A stretch of DNA of 64,000 nt from DSVZ01 sp964568145 (GTDB lineage Bacteria > Verrucomicrobiota > Verrucomicrobiia > Limisphaerales > J093), in the NCBI GenBank assembly GCA_964568145.1, contig CAZMOZ010000002.1, positions 248,001-312,000 on the forward strand, read 5' to 3'. Of this stretch, positions 49,498 through 58,189 are shown one piece after another (the stretch's first letter is position 1; each line of letters opens with the position of its first letter). Made by a program: the position numbers and the translations under genes. Below the pieces are notes generated by a model, which did not search any database, was not told the origin of the DNA, and saw nothing but the letters and a program-made list of their open reading frames with translations.

Positions 49498-49511
49498 GTC
49501 GCTTCCGCGTA

Positions 49512-49901
49512 ATGGTGCTGCTGCGCCACCTCGGCGGCCCGGCCGCGGGCCAGGAAACCGTGGCCCGGCGCTTGCCTTTTCGCATCGGCCGCGGCACCGG
49601 CGACGACCTGCGAATCGAGGCGCCCGGTGTCTGGGAGACGCATCTCGTCATCGAGCGCGCGCCGGAGCGGCGGCTGCAACTTCGGACCCGGGAAGGCGCG
49701 AGCGCCTTCGTGAACGGTGCGCCGGTCCAGGTGGCGCCGCTGCGCAACGGCGATGTCATCGAAGCGGGCGGGGTGCGGCTGCAATTCTGGCTCAGCCCGG
49801 TGCGCCAGGCCGGTCTCCGGCTGCGCGAGGCGCTGACGTGGGTGGGCCTCGGCCTTCTGACCGCGTTTCAAATCTTCGTGGCGTGGAACCTGACCCGCTG
49901 A
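49512..49901 (+). CDS. Membrane-anchored FHA-domain protein
   Basis: 129 residues. The FHA fold is recognisable: LPFRIGRGTGDDLRIEAPGV (GR motif), ETHLVIERAPERR (H for phosphothreonine binding), VNGAPVQVAPLRNGDVIEAG (N and the GD turn). It ends in a single helix, WVGLGLLTAFQIFVAWNLTR, so it is membrane-tethered with the FHA part probably in the cytoplasm. FHA domains bind phosphothreonine; its position 14 nt after the Wza-like gene suggests that it links exopolysaccharide export to Ser/Thr phosphorylation, perhaps by a kinase like that at 11520. ATG 49512 gives MVLLRHLGG. Substrate not known. Confidence 0.85.
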   Translation: MVLLRHLGGPAAGQETVARRLPFRIGRGTGDDLRIEAPGVWETHLVIERAPERRLQLRTREGASAFVNGAPVQVAPLRNGDVIEAGGVRLQFWLSPVRQAGLRLREALTWVGLGLLTAFQIFVAWNLTR

Positions 49902-49928
49902 GCGCGCTGGCGCGGCGGCCGGCGTTCG

Positions 49929-51395
49929 TCAGCTTGTCCACGAGCGCTCGATTTCCTCCAGACTCCGCCCCTTGGTTTCCGGCACCAGCCGCCAGACCAC
50001 CAGGAACAGCACCACGCAGAACCCCGCGTACACGTAAAACGGGAAGGCGTGCTGAAACTGCCGCACGAACCACGATCCCGGCGCGACCATGATGGGGAAG
50101 GTCTGCGTCACGGCGTAATCGGCCGTCCACAGGAAGAACGTCGCCAGCCCCAGCGCCCGCCCGCGCACCGCGGTCGGGAAAATCTCCGACAAGATCACCC
50201 AGGTCACCGGCCCCACCGAGAGCCCGAACGCCACCACGTACAGGATGATGAAGCCCAGCATCCAGCCGCTGGCCGCCGCCGGGTCCGTCATCCGTTGCGC
50301 CATCACGCCCATCGCCGCTAGGCTCAGGCCCATGCCGGTCGCGCCCAGCAGCATCAACGGCCGCCGCCCCCACCGGTCCACTGTGGCGATGGCCACCACC
50401 GTGGCCAGCGCGCTCGCGCCGTTGATGAGGATCTGCTGCAGCAGCCCCGCGTCCACGCCGGTGGACGCGCTGAGGTTCTTGAAGATCGTGGCGCCAAAGT
50501 ACAGGAAGACGTTGATGCCGGTGACCTGCTGCAGAATCGCCAGTGCGATTCCGACCAGCAGCGGCAGCCGCAGCCGCCGCGAGAACAACTCGCCCCACGT
50601 GCCTTGCTCGCCGGCGAGCGAGGCCCGGATGCTCGCGGTTTCCGTCTCGGCGAAGGCCGGGCCGGCCACCTTGCCCAAGATGCCCCGGGCCTCGGCTTCG
50701 CGTTGACGCTCGACCAGCCAGCGCGGGCTTTCCGGGATGGCCAGCAGCAGCAGGCCAAACAGCACGGCGGGCGCGGCGCCCAGGCCGAACATCCACCGCC
50801 AGCCGGTGTTCGTGAGCCACGCCTGGATGTGCGGCTGCGCTGGATCGCCCTGCGAACGCGCAATGGCGTAGTTCACGAAGGCGGTCGCCGCGATGCCGCC
50901 CACGATGGCGATCTGGTTCACGGACACCAGCCGCCCGCGCAGATGCGCCGGGGTGATCTCCGCGATGTACATGGGCGTCGAAATCGAGGCGATCCCGATG
51001 GCCACGCCGCCCAGAAACCGGAACACGATGAACGTCGCGATGTCCGGCGGCAGCGCCGTGCCCAGCGCCGAGGCGAAAAACAACACCGCCGCCAGAAACA
51101 TCGCCGGCTTGCGGCCGAAGCGGTCCGAGAGCGGCCCCACCAGCAGCACGCCCGCCGCGCAGCCCAACAGCACGCAGCCGGACGCCCAGCCTTTCATGAA
51201 GTCCGTGAGCTGGAACCTTGCCGTCAACGGCTCGATGGCGCCGGAGATCACGCCGGTGTCGTAGCCGAACAGCAGCCCGCCCAGCGTGGCCACGAAGCAG
51301 ATCGGGATCAGGTACGCGAGGCGGGTCTGGACGGGGCCGGCGGCGGTGACGGCGGACATGGAAGGTTGGGCTGAGGCTGTGGCGGGCTCGCGCAT
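49929..51395 (-). CDS. MFS sugar:proton symporter
   Basis: 488 residues with 12 predicted helices of the sugar porter family. Signatures: GGLLFGYDTGVISGA in helix 1, DRFGRKPAM (loop 2-3), RFLGGVAIGIAS, YIAEITPAHLRG (PESPRWL later), QQVTGINVFLYF in helix 7, VDRWGRRPLML and PETKGRSLEEIE near the C-terminus. These mark the galactose/arabinose/xylose/glucose symporter group. It imports a hexose or pentose through the inner membrane, consistent with the GH and PfkB enzymes. ATG 51395 begins MREPATASAQPSMSAV; an internal ATG at about 51356 is also possible. It faces the FHA gene across a 27-bp convergent gap. Confidence 0.93.
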   Translation of the reverse strand: MREPATASAQPSMSAVTAAGPVQTRLAYLIPICFVATLGGLLFGYDTGVISGAIEPLTARFQLTDFMKGWASGCVLLGCAAGVLLVGPLSDRFGRKPAMFLAAVLFFASALGTALPPDIATFIVFRFLGGVAIGIASISTPMYIAEITPAHLRGRLVSVNQIAIVGGIAATAFVNYAIARSQGDPAQPHIQAWLTNTGWRWMFGLGAAPAVLFGLLLLAIPESPRWLVERQREAEARGILGKVAGPAFAETETASIRASLAGEQGTWGELFSRRLRLPLLVGIALAILQQVTGINVFLYFGATIFKNLSASTGVDAGLLQQILINGASALATVVAIATVDRWGRRPLMLLGATGMGLSLAAMGVMAQRMTDPAAASGWMLGFIILYVVAFGLSVGPVTWVILSEIFPTAVRGRALGLATFFLWTADYAVTQTFPIMVAPGSWFVRQFQHAFPFYVYAGFCVVLFLVVWRLVPETKGRSLEEIERSWTS

Positions 51396-51615
51396 GACGC
51401 GGTGTTTGTCGGGTGCCGGCGATAGTGTGCGGGAAGCCGCGGCCAACGCAAGCGCGCGGTGATACGGCACGAAATTGTCAGGCGCTGCAAATCTTCGCCC
51501 CGCCGCGCGGGTTCGGCGCCGCGGCATCGCACCGGCGGGAAACCGGACGGTGCCTGCGATTCGTATCTCCGCCTTCGAGATTGTCGGGCGCGGCGATCAT
51601 GGTATGTTCGCGTCC

Positions 51616-51837
51616 ATGTCGGACAGGCTGCCCAACGAAACACGTCTGGACCGGACTTCGCTCAGCGTGGTCACACTGGCCGAGGCAGACCAGGCCGATC
51701 AGGCGTACTGGCGGTCGCGCACGCCGGAGGAGCGGCTGGCGGCGCTGGAATTGAGCCGGCAGATCACCTATGGCTACGATCCGACTACCCGCGGACTTTC
51801 GCGATTTTTTGAGGTTGCTGAGTTCCCACCGCGTTAA
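51616..51837 (+). CDS. Small protein of a nucleotidyltransferase-linked (toxin-antitoxin-like) pair
   Basis: 73 residues beginning MSDRLPNETRLDRTSLSVVT, then ADQADQAYWRSRTPEERLAA and ELSRQITYGYDP, ending in FFEVAEFPPR. Proteins of this shape (TRLDRT-SVV-YW-RTPxERL-LxRQxxYGYDP) occur directly upstream of GGYAV-type nucleotidyltransferase genes in many bacteria. The gene overlaps the next one (51770) by 68 nt in another frame, a sign of translational coupling. It may be the antitoxin or partner that blocks the nucleotidyltransferase. The function has not been shown as far as I know. A start at 51604 is also open; no clear ribosome site. Confidence 0.7.
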   Translation: MSDRLPNETRLDRTSLSVVTLAEADQADQAYWRSRTPEERLAALELSRQITYGYDPTTRGLSRFFEVAEFPPR

Positions 51838-52219
51838 GTACCTCCTGGTGGGCGGCTACGCGGTCTGTTACCATGGCCACTTCCGCACCACGGGCGACAT
51901 GGACCTCTGGATCGCAGTGGACGCGGACAACGCCGGCAAGCTGGTCCGACTGATCCGCGAGTTCGGCTTCGATGTTCCCGAGCTTTCCGAGGAACTCTTC
52001 CTGCGGAAAGGACGCATCATTCGGATGGGTGTCGCGCCCACGCGCATCGAAATCCTGACCGAGATTTCCGGTTGCGAGTTTGCGGAATGCCACGCCCGTC
52101 GCGTCGAAGCCACGATTGACGACGTCCCTGTGAGCCTGATCAGCCTTCCCGATCTGATCCGCAACAAGCTCAAGGCGGGCCGCCTCAAGGACCTCGACGA
52201 CGCCCAGCATCTGAGTTGA
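51770..52219 (+). CDS. Nucleotidyltransferase of AbiEii/DUF6036-like type
   Basis: 149 residues with a nucleotidyltransferase core: FRDFLRLLSSHRVKYLLVGG, GGYAVCYHGHFRTTGDMDLW where GG (28-29) is the nucleotide loop and Asp43/Asp45 (DMD) bind metal, then a strand EFGFDVPELSEELFLRKGRI and a C-terminal helix SLPDLIRNKLKAGRLKDLDD. This is the fold of type IV toxin AbiEii and related DUF6036 proteins, which transfer NMP to tRNA or protein. The frame starts at ATG 51770 inside the preceding gene. As a pair these could be a toxin-antitoxin or phage defence module. Activity is inferred from motifs. Confidence 0.8.
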   Translation: MATIRLPADFRDFLRLLSSHRVKYLLVGGYAVCYHGHFRTTGDMDLWIAVDADNAGKLVRLIREFGFDVPELSEELFLRKGRIIRMGVAPTRIEILTEISGCEFAECHARRVEATIDDVPVSLISLPDLIRNKLKAGRLKDLDDAQHLS

Positions 52220-52333
52220 GCCGCCGCAAACTCCCGCACGGTCCAAGGCCGGGCGGGAACTCGCGGGGGCGACCAGGCGTCGCGGCGTTGCCTGTCCGCT
52301 TTTGCCGCCGGCGGGTGTACACTGGTGGAGACG

Positions 52334-53755
52334 ATGAACGACGATGCCGAACTGCTCCGCCGCTACGCCCGCGCGGGCGCCGAAGACGCCTTCGCCGAAC
52401 TGGTGCGCCGGCATCTCGACCTCACCTGGGCCGCCGCCCGCCGCATCACCGGCGACGCAGACCTGGCGCGCGACGTCGCCCAGACCGTGTTCGCCGACCT
52501 CGCCCGCAAGGCCCGGCATCTGCCTCCGGGCACCGTCCTGGCGGGCTGGTTGTACCGGGCGGCGTGTATGGCGGCGCACAAGATGAACCGCGGCAACCGG
52601 CGCCGGACCGAACGCGAAAGGCAGGCCATGAACGACGCGAGCCTTCAAAACGATCCCGCAGCCGAGCCCGCCGAAGTCGAGCGCCTGCTGCCGCAGCTTG
52701 ACGAAGCCCTGGCCGCACTGGGCGAAGCCGACCGCAGCGCCGTGGTGCTGCGCTTCCTGGCCGGCCAGGGCCTGGCGGAGGTGGGCCGCGCGCTGGGCAT
52801 GAACGAAGACGCCGCCCGCAAGCGCGTGACGCGCGCCGTCGAAAAGCTGCGCGCCTGGTTTTCGCACCGCGGGACGTCGGTCTCAAGTGGTGCTCTGGTG
52901 GCGGCGCTGGGCGTAGCGGGCGCGCAGGTCGCGCCGGCCGGGCTGGCGGCCACGCTGGCCACGGCCTCGCTCGCGGGAGTTGGCACGATTGGCATCCTGG
53001 AAACCCTTGCCCTCATGAAAACCAAGCTTGTCCTGTCCACCCTGGCCGTGGCCGCCGTGGCCACGCCGTTGACCTACCAGCAAATCAGCTTGCACCGCCT
53101 GCGCGACGAAAACCGCGCGCTACGGGCGCAGGTCGCCGCCGCCAGTCCGGCCGTCAGCGAGGCCGAGTTGGCGAAACGCGCGGCTGAAGCGGCCGAACTG
53201 GAGCGCCTGCGTGCGGAGCATCTTGAGTTGCTGCGGTTACGTGGCGACGTGACGCGGCTCAGGGCCGCGGCCGCCCGGGCCAGCCAACTGGAGCAGGAAC
53301 TGGCCCGGTTGCGCGCGGCGCAAACGGTCTCCGCGGGAGGCGCTCAGCAGTCCGTCGCCGATCCCAGTCCGGAAGAACTGGAGGCGGTGAAACAGATGGG
53401 CATTGCGAAGCTGAACGTGCTCAAGAACTGGGCAGTGGCCATCTATCGGTACTCCGACGAGAGCAACGACCGGTTGCCCTCCAGCCTTGCTGAAGCCCGC
53501 CGGTTTCTACTGGCAAGCGAAGAAAGTCAGGTGCTGCGCGCGGAAGCCTTGGAACTGGTGTTCACCGGCCGATTTGTGGATTTGAGGGATCCAGCCAACA
53601 CCATTGTGATCCGGGAACGCGAGCCCTGGCGGGACGCCCGCGGTCGGCTGGCCCGGACGTACGCGTTCGCCGACGGCCACTCGGAAATCCACGCCGCCGA
53701 CTCCCTCGAAGAACTTGAGGCCTGGGAACGCGAGCGGATGGCCCAAGGCCAGTAA
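52334..53755 (+). CDS. ECF sigma factor fused to a membrane-anchored coiled-coil and H-X9-DG-like C-terminal domain
   Basis: 473 residues. The N-terminal 180 residues are an ECF sigma factor: region 2 in LLRRYARAGAEDAFAELVRR and DADLARDVAQTVFADLARKA, region 4 in ADRSAVVLRFLAGQGLAEVG and MNEDAARKRVTRAVEKLRAW. An Ala/Gly hydrophobic tract (residues 190-225) and a membrane helix (KLVLSTLAVAAVATPLTYQQ) follow, then a coiled coil (residues about 245-330: RDENRALRAQVAAA, ELERLRAEHLELLRLRGDVT). The C-terminal domain (DERLPSSLAEARRF-like, ELVFTGR, RTYAFADGHSEIH) has the FADGH turn of the pseudopilin at 27261. ATG 52334 has GGTGGAG 3 nt upstream. A sigma factor tethered to the membrane may be released by proteolysis. 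Confidence 0.85.
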   Translation: MNDDAELLRRYARAGAEDAFAELVRRHLDLTWAAARRITGDADLARDVAQTVFADLARKARHLPPGTVLAGWLYRAACMAAHKMNRGNRRRTERERQAMNDASLQNDPAAEPAEVERLLPQLDEALAALGEADRSAVVLRFLAGQGLAEVGRALGMNEDAARKRVTRAVEKLRAWFSHRGTSVSSGALVAALGVAGAQVAPAGLAATLATASLAGVGTIGILETLALMKTKLVLSTLAVAAVATPLTYQQISLHRLRDENRALRAQVAAASPAVSEAELAKRAAEAAELERLRAEHLELLRLRGDVTRLRAAAARASQLEQELARLRAAQTVSAGGAQQSVADPSPEELEAVKQMGIAKLNVLKNWAVAIYRYSDESNDRLPSSLAEARRFLLASEESQVLRAEALELVFTGRFVDLRDPANTIVIREREPWRDARGRLARTYAFADGHSEIHAADSLEELEAWERERMAQGQ

Positions 53756-53884
53756 GGCGGAGCGATGTCATTGGACTGGGGAGCGCACCCGCCCCGGGTG
53801 CTGTGGCGGGCGCCTCGCCCGCCACTTTGCCGCGCGACGGGTTTGGGGCACCGCCCGGTGCGGTTCGAGCGTGGCGAGCCGACC

Positions 53885-53933
53885 GGCGGGACGCACTGCG
53901 CTACGGCCAGCTTCGGTTTTCGGGCTCACTCCA
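53885..53933. repeat. Half copy of palindromic repeat A at the hrpA end
   Basis: GGCGGGACGCACTGCGCTAC and GGCCAGCTTCGGTTTTCGGG remain; the left arm is missing. The TGA stop of hrpA (53926-53928 on the minus strand) lies in its right edge. The sigma-factor and hrpA genes converge here. Confidence 0.75.
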
Positions 53934-56900
53934 CCGCCTGCCGCAGCTCCGTCAACACTTCGTCCAGCCGGTGGGGCGAAACTTTCTCCGCCGTGCCCAG
54001 TTCCGGCGCGAAGACCGACACCTTGAACTCCTCGATCAGCCAGCGCAGCCGGTGCCACGCGGCGCGCGCGGCCACGGACTTCGCCCCGGCGGCCAGTTGC
54101 CGCAGCGCCCCGGCGTAAGGCCGCACGCGCACGACCTTCGCGGCGTCCTTCGCCGGGTTCAGCGCCGCGCGTTCGGCCCGCACCCGCAACGCCTGGAGGT
54201 AACGCGGCAGATGCGGCAGCCGCTCGAACGGCACATGGGCGAGGAAGCGCGCGGGCACCAGCGCGTTCAATTCCACCTCCATCCCCGCGAACGGCCGGCG
54301 GCATAGCAGCACCTCCTGGCGCGCCTGGAGGATTGCGCCCACCGCCGCGGCCAGGCGCGACACCAGACCCGGCATCCCGGCGCGGACGCGCTCGAGGTAC
54401 GCCTTGAAGGCCGCCGCCGTCCGCGGGGCCGGATCGGGCGCGGGCAACAGATGGCGACGCAGGTTTTCCCAGGCGGAATCGAGCAGTTCGTCGGCCGCGC
54501 CCAGCGTGGCATACAACACGCCGTGCGCGCGGAGGCTGCGCAGGTCTTTCTGCACCGCGGCCAGCTCGCGCTGAAGGACAATCTCCGCGAGCCGCGGCAC
54601 GGCGGCGCGCGTGGCGGCCAGCGCCTCCGCGGCCTCGCGAAACAGCCGCAGATGCACCGCGCCATCTTCCAGGTGCAATCCCGGCCAGGCGCGCAGTGGC
54701 ACGCCGCCAAAGTCCGCTACGGTGATGGTCTCCGGCAGGTCGCCGAAATTCCATTCGCGCAGGCCATAGCGTTCCCAGCGCCTCGTAGCCTGCTGCCAGG
54801 CGTCGGTCTCCGCCGGCGTCCGATGCTGGCGCGCCTGTTCGCGCAACGCCGCCAGGTCGCGCCCGGCCGCGAGCAGCCGGCCGTCGCCGGCCACAAGTTC
54901 CACCCGCGGCCGCAGATGTTCGGGAAGGCGGTCCAGCGGCCATGCCGACACGGGGATTTGCACCCCGTATCGCCGTTGCACGAAGGAGGACAGCGCCGCG
55001 AGGAAATCGCCGCCCGCGGCCGGCACCAGCGCGGCGATTTCGCGCGCGGCGGCGTTCAACGGCATGAGCGGGCGCCGGAGCGCCTTGGGCAGTTCGCGCA
55101 GCAGATGGGCGATGCGCTCTTCGCGCAAGGCCGGCACCAGCCAGTCGAGCTGGGCGGCGTCCACCAGCTCGGCCAGTGGCACGGCGAGCTGCAGCGTCAC
55201 GCCGTCGTGCTCGCGGCCGGGCGCGTAGGCGTAGGCCACCGGCACGGGGTGTCCGGCGAGCGTCAGTTCGTCGGGAAAGGCCTCGGCGTTGAACGCGGCG
55301 GCGTGCCCGCCCAGCAAATCGGCGGCGGTGCCGCAAAGAAAATCCGGTGGCGCCGCCTTCAGCGCGCGGTCGAGGTCCGGCCAGGAACTGACCTGGCTGA
55401 GGCGGGCGGTGTAGAACTCGACCAGCGCCTTGTCGAGGTCCGGCACGACGCGGTGGCTGAGCCGGGTCTGCCAGAGCTCGATCTTCTCGCGCAGCCGGCG
55501 GTTGTGTTCGAGGAAGCGGCGCGCGCGGGCGGGTGGGGCGAGACGCTCTCGAGCCCTGGCCGGCGGCCTGGAAACAGCCGACGCTTCGCCGCGCCCCGTG
55601 TTGTGAGCAGAACTCGAGGTCAAGGCCCGACGAGGTCTCGCTCCACCGGCGTGGAGAGCCGCCTGAGTTGCTTCAGTGCCCGCGTTCGTTTCGGAAGCGC
55701 CATCCTCGACCAGCGCCGCGCGAATGAAGATGGCGGTGGCCTCGGCCGGATTCACCGCGCCGTAGCCGACGGCGCGTTCGCGCAGGACCAGCCCGCGCAG
55801 CAGCATGCGCTCGCGCGCCAGCACGCGCCCGGCCGCGGGATCCCAGCGGGCCTGGTCGTGCGTGGTGCGAATCAGGTGCGGCGCGAGTTCGATGATCCAG
55901 GCCGGATCAATGGCCGCGACCGTGCGGGCGTACGGCCGCGTGGTTTCCACGATCTCGCCGGCCACGAGCCATTCGGGCTGGGCCACTTTCGGCGGGGGTT
56001 GATCCGGCAGACTGGCCCGGCCGGTCCTGGCGGTCGTTGCGGTTGCGCCTCTCGCAAACAAGCCCGAGCCTGGGAACACCATCACCAGACGGCCGCCCGC
56101 GGCGCGGTACAGGTTCCGGTCTTCCCGGTGCAGCACGTGGCCCCAGAGCCCGGTCAGGATCGAGCGGTGAATGGCGGCGTAGCGGGGAGGGAAGTCGGAG
56201 GCCGGAGGTTGACCGGCGGTGTTTGGGGAATCTGACGCGGGCGCGGATGCCGGCCGGAGTTCGCCCAGCTCCGCCACGGCTTCTTCCAACTCGGCGTGGA
56301 CATCGCGCCACTCGCGCATACGCGCGAAGGACAGGAAGTGCGCCTTGCAGAACTGGCGCATCAGGTTCTGCGTTTTGAGCGCCTCCCACGGGTCGTGGTA
56401 CGCGCTCCAGATGTTCAGCAGTGTGAGGAAATCCGACCGCGGATCCTGGAAGCGTCGGTGCGCCGCCTGCGCCGCGTCCTTCTGTGCGAGCGGGCGCTCG
56501 CGCGGGTCCTGGATGCTCAGGCCGGCGGCGATGACCAGCACTTCGGGCAGGGCGTCCTCGGCACGGGCCTGGAGCAGCATGCGGCCGATGGCCGGGTCCA
56601 CCGGCAGCCGCGCGAGGTCGCGGCCCAGCGGGGTGAGCGCGCGCTGGTCATCGAGCGCGCCGATCTCCTGCAAGAGCTGGTAGGCGGTGTTGACGGCGGC
56701 GGGCGTCGGCGGTTCGAGGAACGGAAACGTCTCCACCTCGCCCAGTTGCCAGGCCTTCATCCGCAGGATCACCTCGGCCAGGTCGCACCGCTGGATTTCC
56801 GGCTCGGTGAACGGCCGCCGGGCGTGGAAGTCGTCTTCGCGGTACAGCCGCACGCAGACGCCGTCGGCCACGCGCCCGCACCGGCCGGCGCGCTGGTTGG

Positions 56901-58083
56901 CGCTGCTTTGCGAAACCGGCTCGACCGGCAGCCGGTGCGTGCGCGTGCCGGGGCTGTAGCGGCTCAGGCGCGCCAGACCGGTGTCCACCACGTAGCGGAT
57001 GCGCGGCACGGTGAGCGAGGTCTCGGCGATGTTCGTGGCCACCACCACGCGCCGGCGCGGGCCGGGCGCAAAGACGCGCTGCTGATCGCCCGCGGCGAGC
57101 CGGCCGAACAGCGGCACCACGTCGAGGCGCGCGCCATGCCGCGCCTCGAGCAGGTCGCAGGTTTCATGGATGTCGCGCTCGCCCGGCATGAAGACCAGCA
57201 CGTCGCCGGCCGGTGATTCCTCGAGCAACCGGCCCACGACGCTCACCGTGGCGTCAATGTACGTGACCTCGCCTTCCTCCTCGGCGTGCTCGTCCAGGGG
57301 CGAGTAGCGGGTCTCGACCGGGTACAGCCGGCCGGAAACCTCGATGACCGGCGCGCCGCCAAACGCGCGGGCGAAGAGCGCCGTGTCAATCGTGGCCGAG
57401 GTGATGACCAGTTTGAGGTCGTCGCGTCGGGCGAGCAGTTGCTTCAGGTAACCGAGCAGGAAATCAATGTTCAGCGAACGCTCATGGGCCTCGTCAATGA
57501 TCAGCGCCTCGTACTCGGCCAGCAGCGGATCGCCCTGAAGCTCGGCCAGCAGGATGCCGTCGGTCATCACCTTGAGGGCGCTCTCGGGCCGGGTGACGTC
57601 GGCGAAGCGGATTTTGCAGCCGACCTCGCGGCCCCAGGTGACGCCGAGTTCCTCGGCGAGCCGGCGGGAAATGGCGAGCGCGGCCACGCGGCGCGGCTGG
57701 GTGCAGCCAATGCGCGCACGCAGGCCCAGGCCGGCCTCGAGGCACATCTTCGGAAGCTGCGTGGTCTTGCCGGAACCGGTTTCGCCGGCCACGACCACCA
57801 CCCGGTGCGCGCGCAGGGCGGCGACGATTTCGTCCTTGCGCGCGGTGATCGGCAGCTCGGCCGGGTAGGCGATGCCTTGCAGAATGGCGGCGCGGCGTTC
57901 GCGGGTCCGGATCGAAGCACGGGCTTCGGCGAGCAAGCGGGCGACCGGGAGCGGGGATGCCGCTGCGCACCGGGCATTGGCGCGCAGCAAGGCGTGTCCC
58001 AGCCGGATCTGGTCCGGCAGGAGGCACCGGGGAATCAGGCGCCGGAGTTCCTGGATGGCCGCCGCTTCATGCACGCGCGCCAT
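53926..58083 (-). CDS. hrpA: ATP-dependent RNA helicase HrpA
   Basis: About 1385 residues, near the usual 1300. DEAH-box helicase core: GETGSGKTTQLPK (Walker A), IIDEAHERSLNIDFLLGYLK (DEAH), VITSATIDTALFA (SAT), VLVFMPGERDIHETCDLL, VVATNIAETSLTVPRIRYVV and SSANQRAGRCGRV. A winged-helix/ratchet region (AEVILRMKAWQLGEVETFPF) and the long C-terminal HrpA domain (DUF3418-type) follow. A low-complexity insert around residues 825-880 (SSSAHNTGRGEASAVSRP, PARARERLAPPARAR) looks repeat-derived. HrpA unwinds RNA in ribosome and mRNA quality control. I use ATG 58083 (MARVHEAAAIQELRRLIPRC); GTG 58119 is an alternative. The stop lies in a half copy of repeat A. Confidence 0.93.
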   Translation of the reverse strand: MARVHEAAAIQELRRLIPRCLLPDQIRLGHALLRANARCAAASPLPVARLLAEARASIRTRERRAAILQGIAYPAELPITARKDEIVAALRAHRVVVVAGETGSGKTTQLPKMCLEAGLGLRARIGCTQPRRVAALAISRRLAEELGVTWGREVGCKIRFADVTRPESALKVMTDGILLAELQGDPLLAEYEALIIDEAHERSLNIDFLLGYLKQLLARRDDLKLVITSATIDTALFARAFGGAPVIEVSGRLYPVETRYSPLDEHAEEEGEVTYIDATVSVVGRLLEESPAGDVLVFMPGERDIHETCDLLEARHGARLDVVPLFGRLAAGDQQRVFAPGPRRRVVVATNIAETSLTVPRIRYVVDTGLARLSRYSPGTRTHRLPVEPVSQSSANQRAGRCGRVADGVCVRLYREDDFHARRPFTEPEIQRCDLAEVILRMKAWQLGEVETFPFLEPPTPAAVNTAYQLLQEIGALDDQRALTPLGRDLARLPVDPAIGRMLLQARAEDALPEVLVIAAGLSIQDPRERPLAQKDAAQAAHRRFQDPRSDFLTLLNIWSAYHDPWEALKTQNLMRQFCKAHFLSFARMREWRDVHAELEEAVAELGELRPASAPASDSPNTAGQPPASDFPPRYAAIHRSILTGLWGHVLHREDRNLYRAAGGRLVMVFPGSGLFARGATATTARTGRASLPDQPPPKVAQPEWLVAGEIVETTRPYARTVAAIDPAWIIELAPHLIRTTHDQARWDPAAGRVLARERMLLRGLVLRERAVGYGAVNPAEATAIFIRAALVEDGASETNAGTEATQAALHAGGARPRRALTSSSAHNTGRGEASAVSRPPARARERLAPPARARRFLEHNRRLREKIELWQTRLSHRVVPDLDKALVEFYTARLSQVSSWPDLDRALKAAPPDFLCGTAADLLGGHAAAFNAEAFPDELTLAGHPVPVAYAYAPGREHDGVTLQLAVPLAELVDAAQLDWLVPALREERIAHLLRELPKALRRPLMPLNAAAREIAALVPAAGGDFLAALSSFVQRRYGVQIPVSAWPLDRLPEHLRPRVELVAGDGRLLAAGRDLAALREQARQHRTPAETDAWQQATRRWERYGLREWNFGDLPETITVADFGGVPLRAWPGLHLEDGAVHLRLFREAAEALAATRAAVPRLAEIVLQRELAAVQKDLRSLRAHGVLYATLGAADELLDSAWENLRRHLLPAPDPAPRTAAAFKAYLERVRAGMPGLVSRLAAAVGAILQARQEVLLCRRPFAGMEVELNALVPARFLAHVPFERLPHLPRYLQALRVRAERAALNPAKDAAKVVRVRPYAGALRQLAAGAKSVAARAAWHRLRWLIEEFKVSVFAPELGTAEKVSPHRLDEVLTELRQAVE

Positions 58084-58189
58084 TTTCCCCAGCCAGGATT
58101 GGCGGGGAAGGAAATCCACGCGCAGGGCCGCCGCCCAGCCGGCCTGGCTGAGGAGAAGCGCCGTTGCATTCCCCGGTGGCGCGGCGGGT

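Noticed and set aside
6772..53933. Repeat A as a CRISPR repeat
   Set aside because: Copies are kilobases apart, have no spacers and no cas genes nearby.
53768..55336. A 522-residue frame overlapping hrpA
   Set aside because: Arg/Ala-rich shadow of hrpA.
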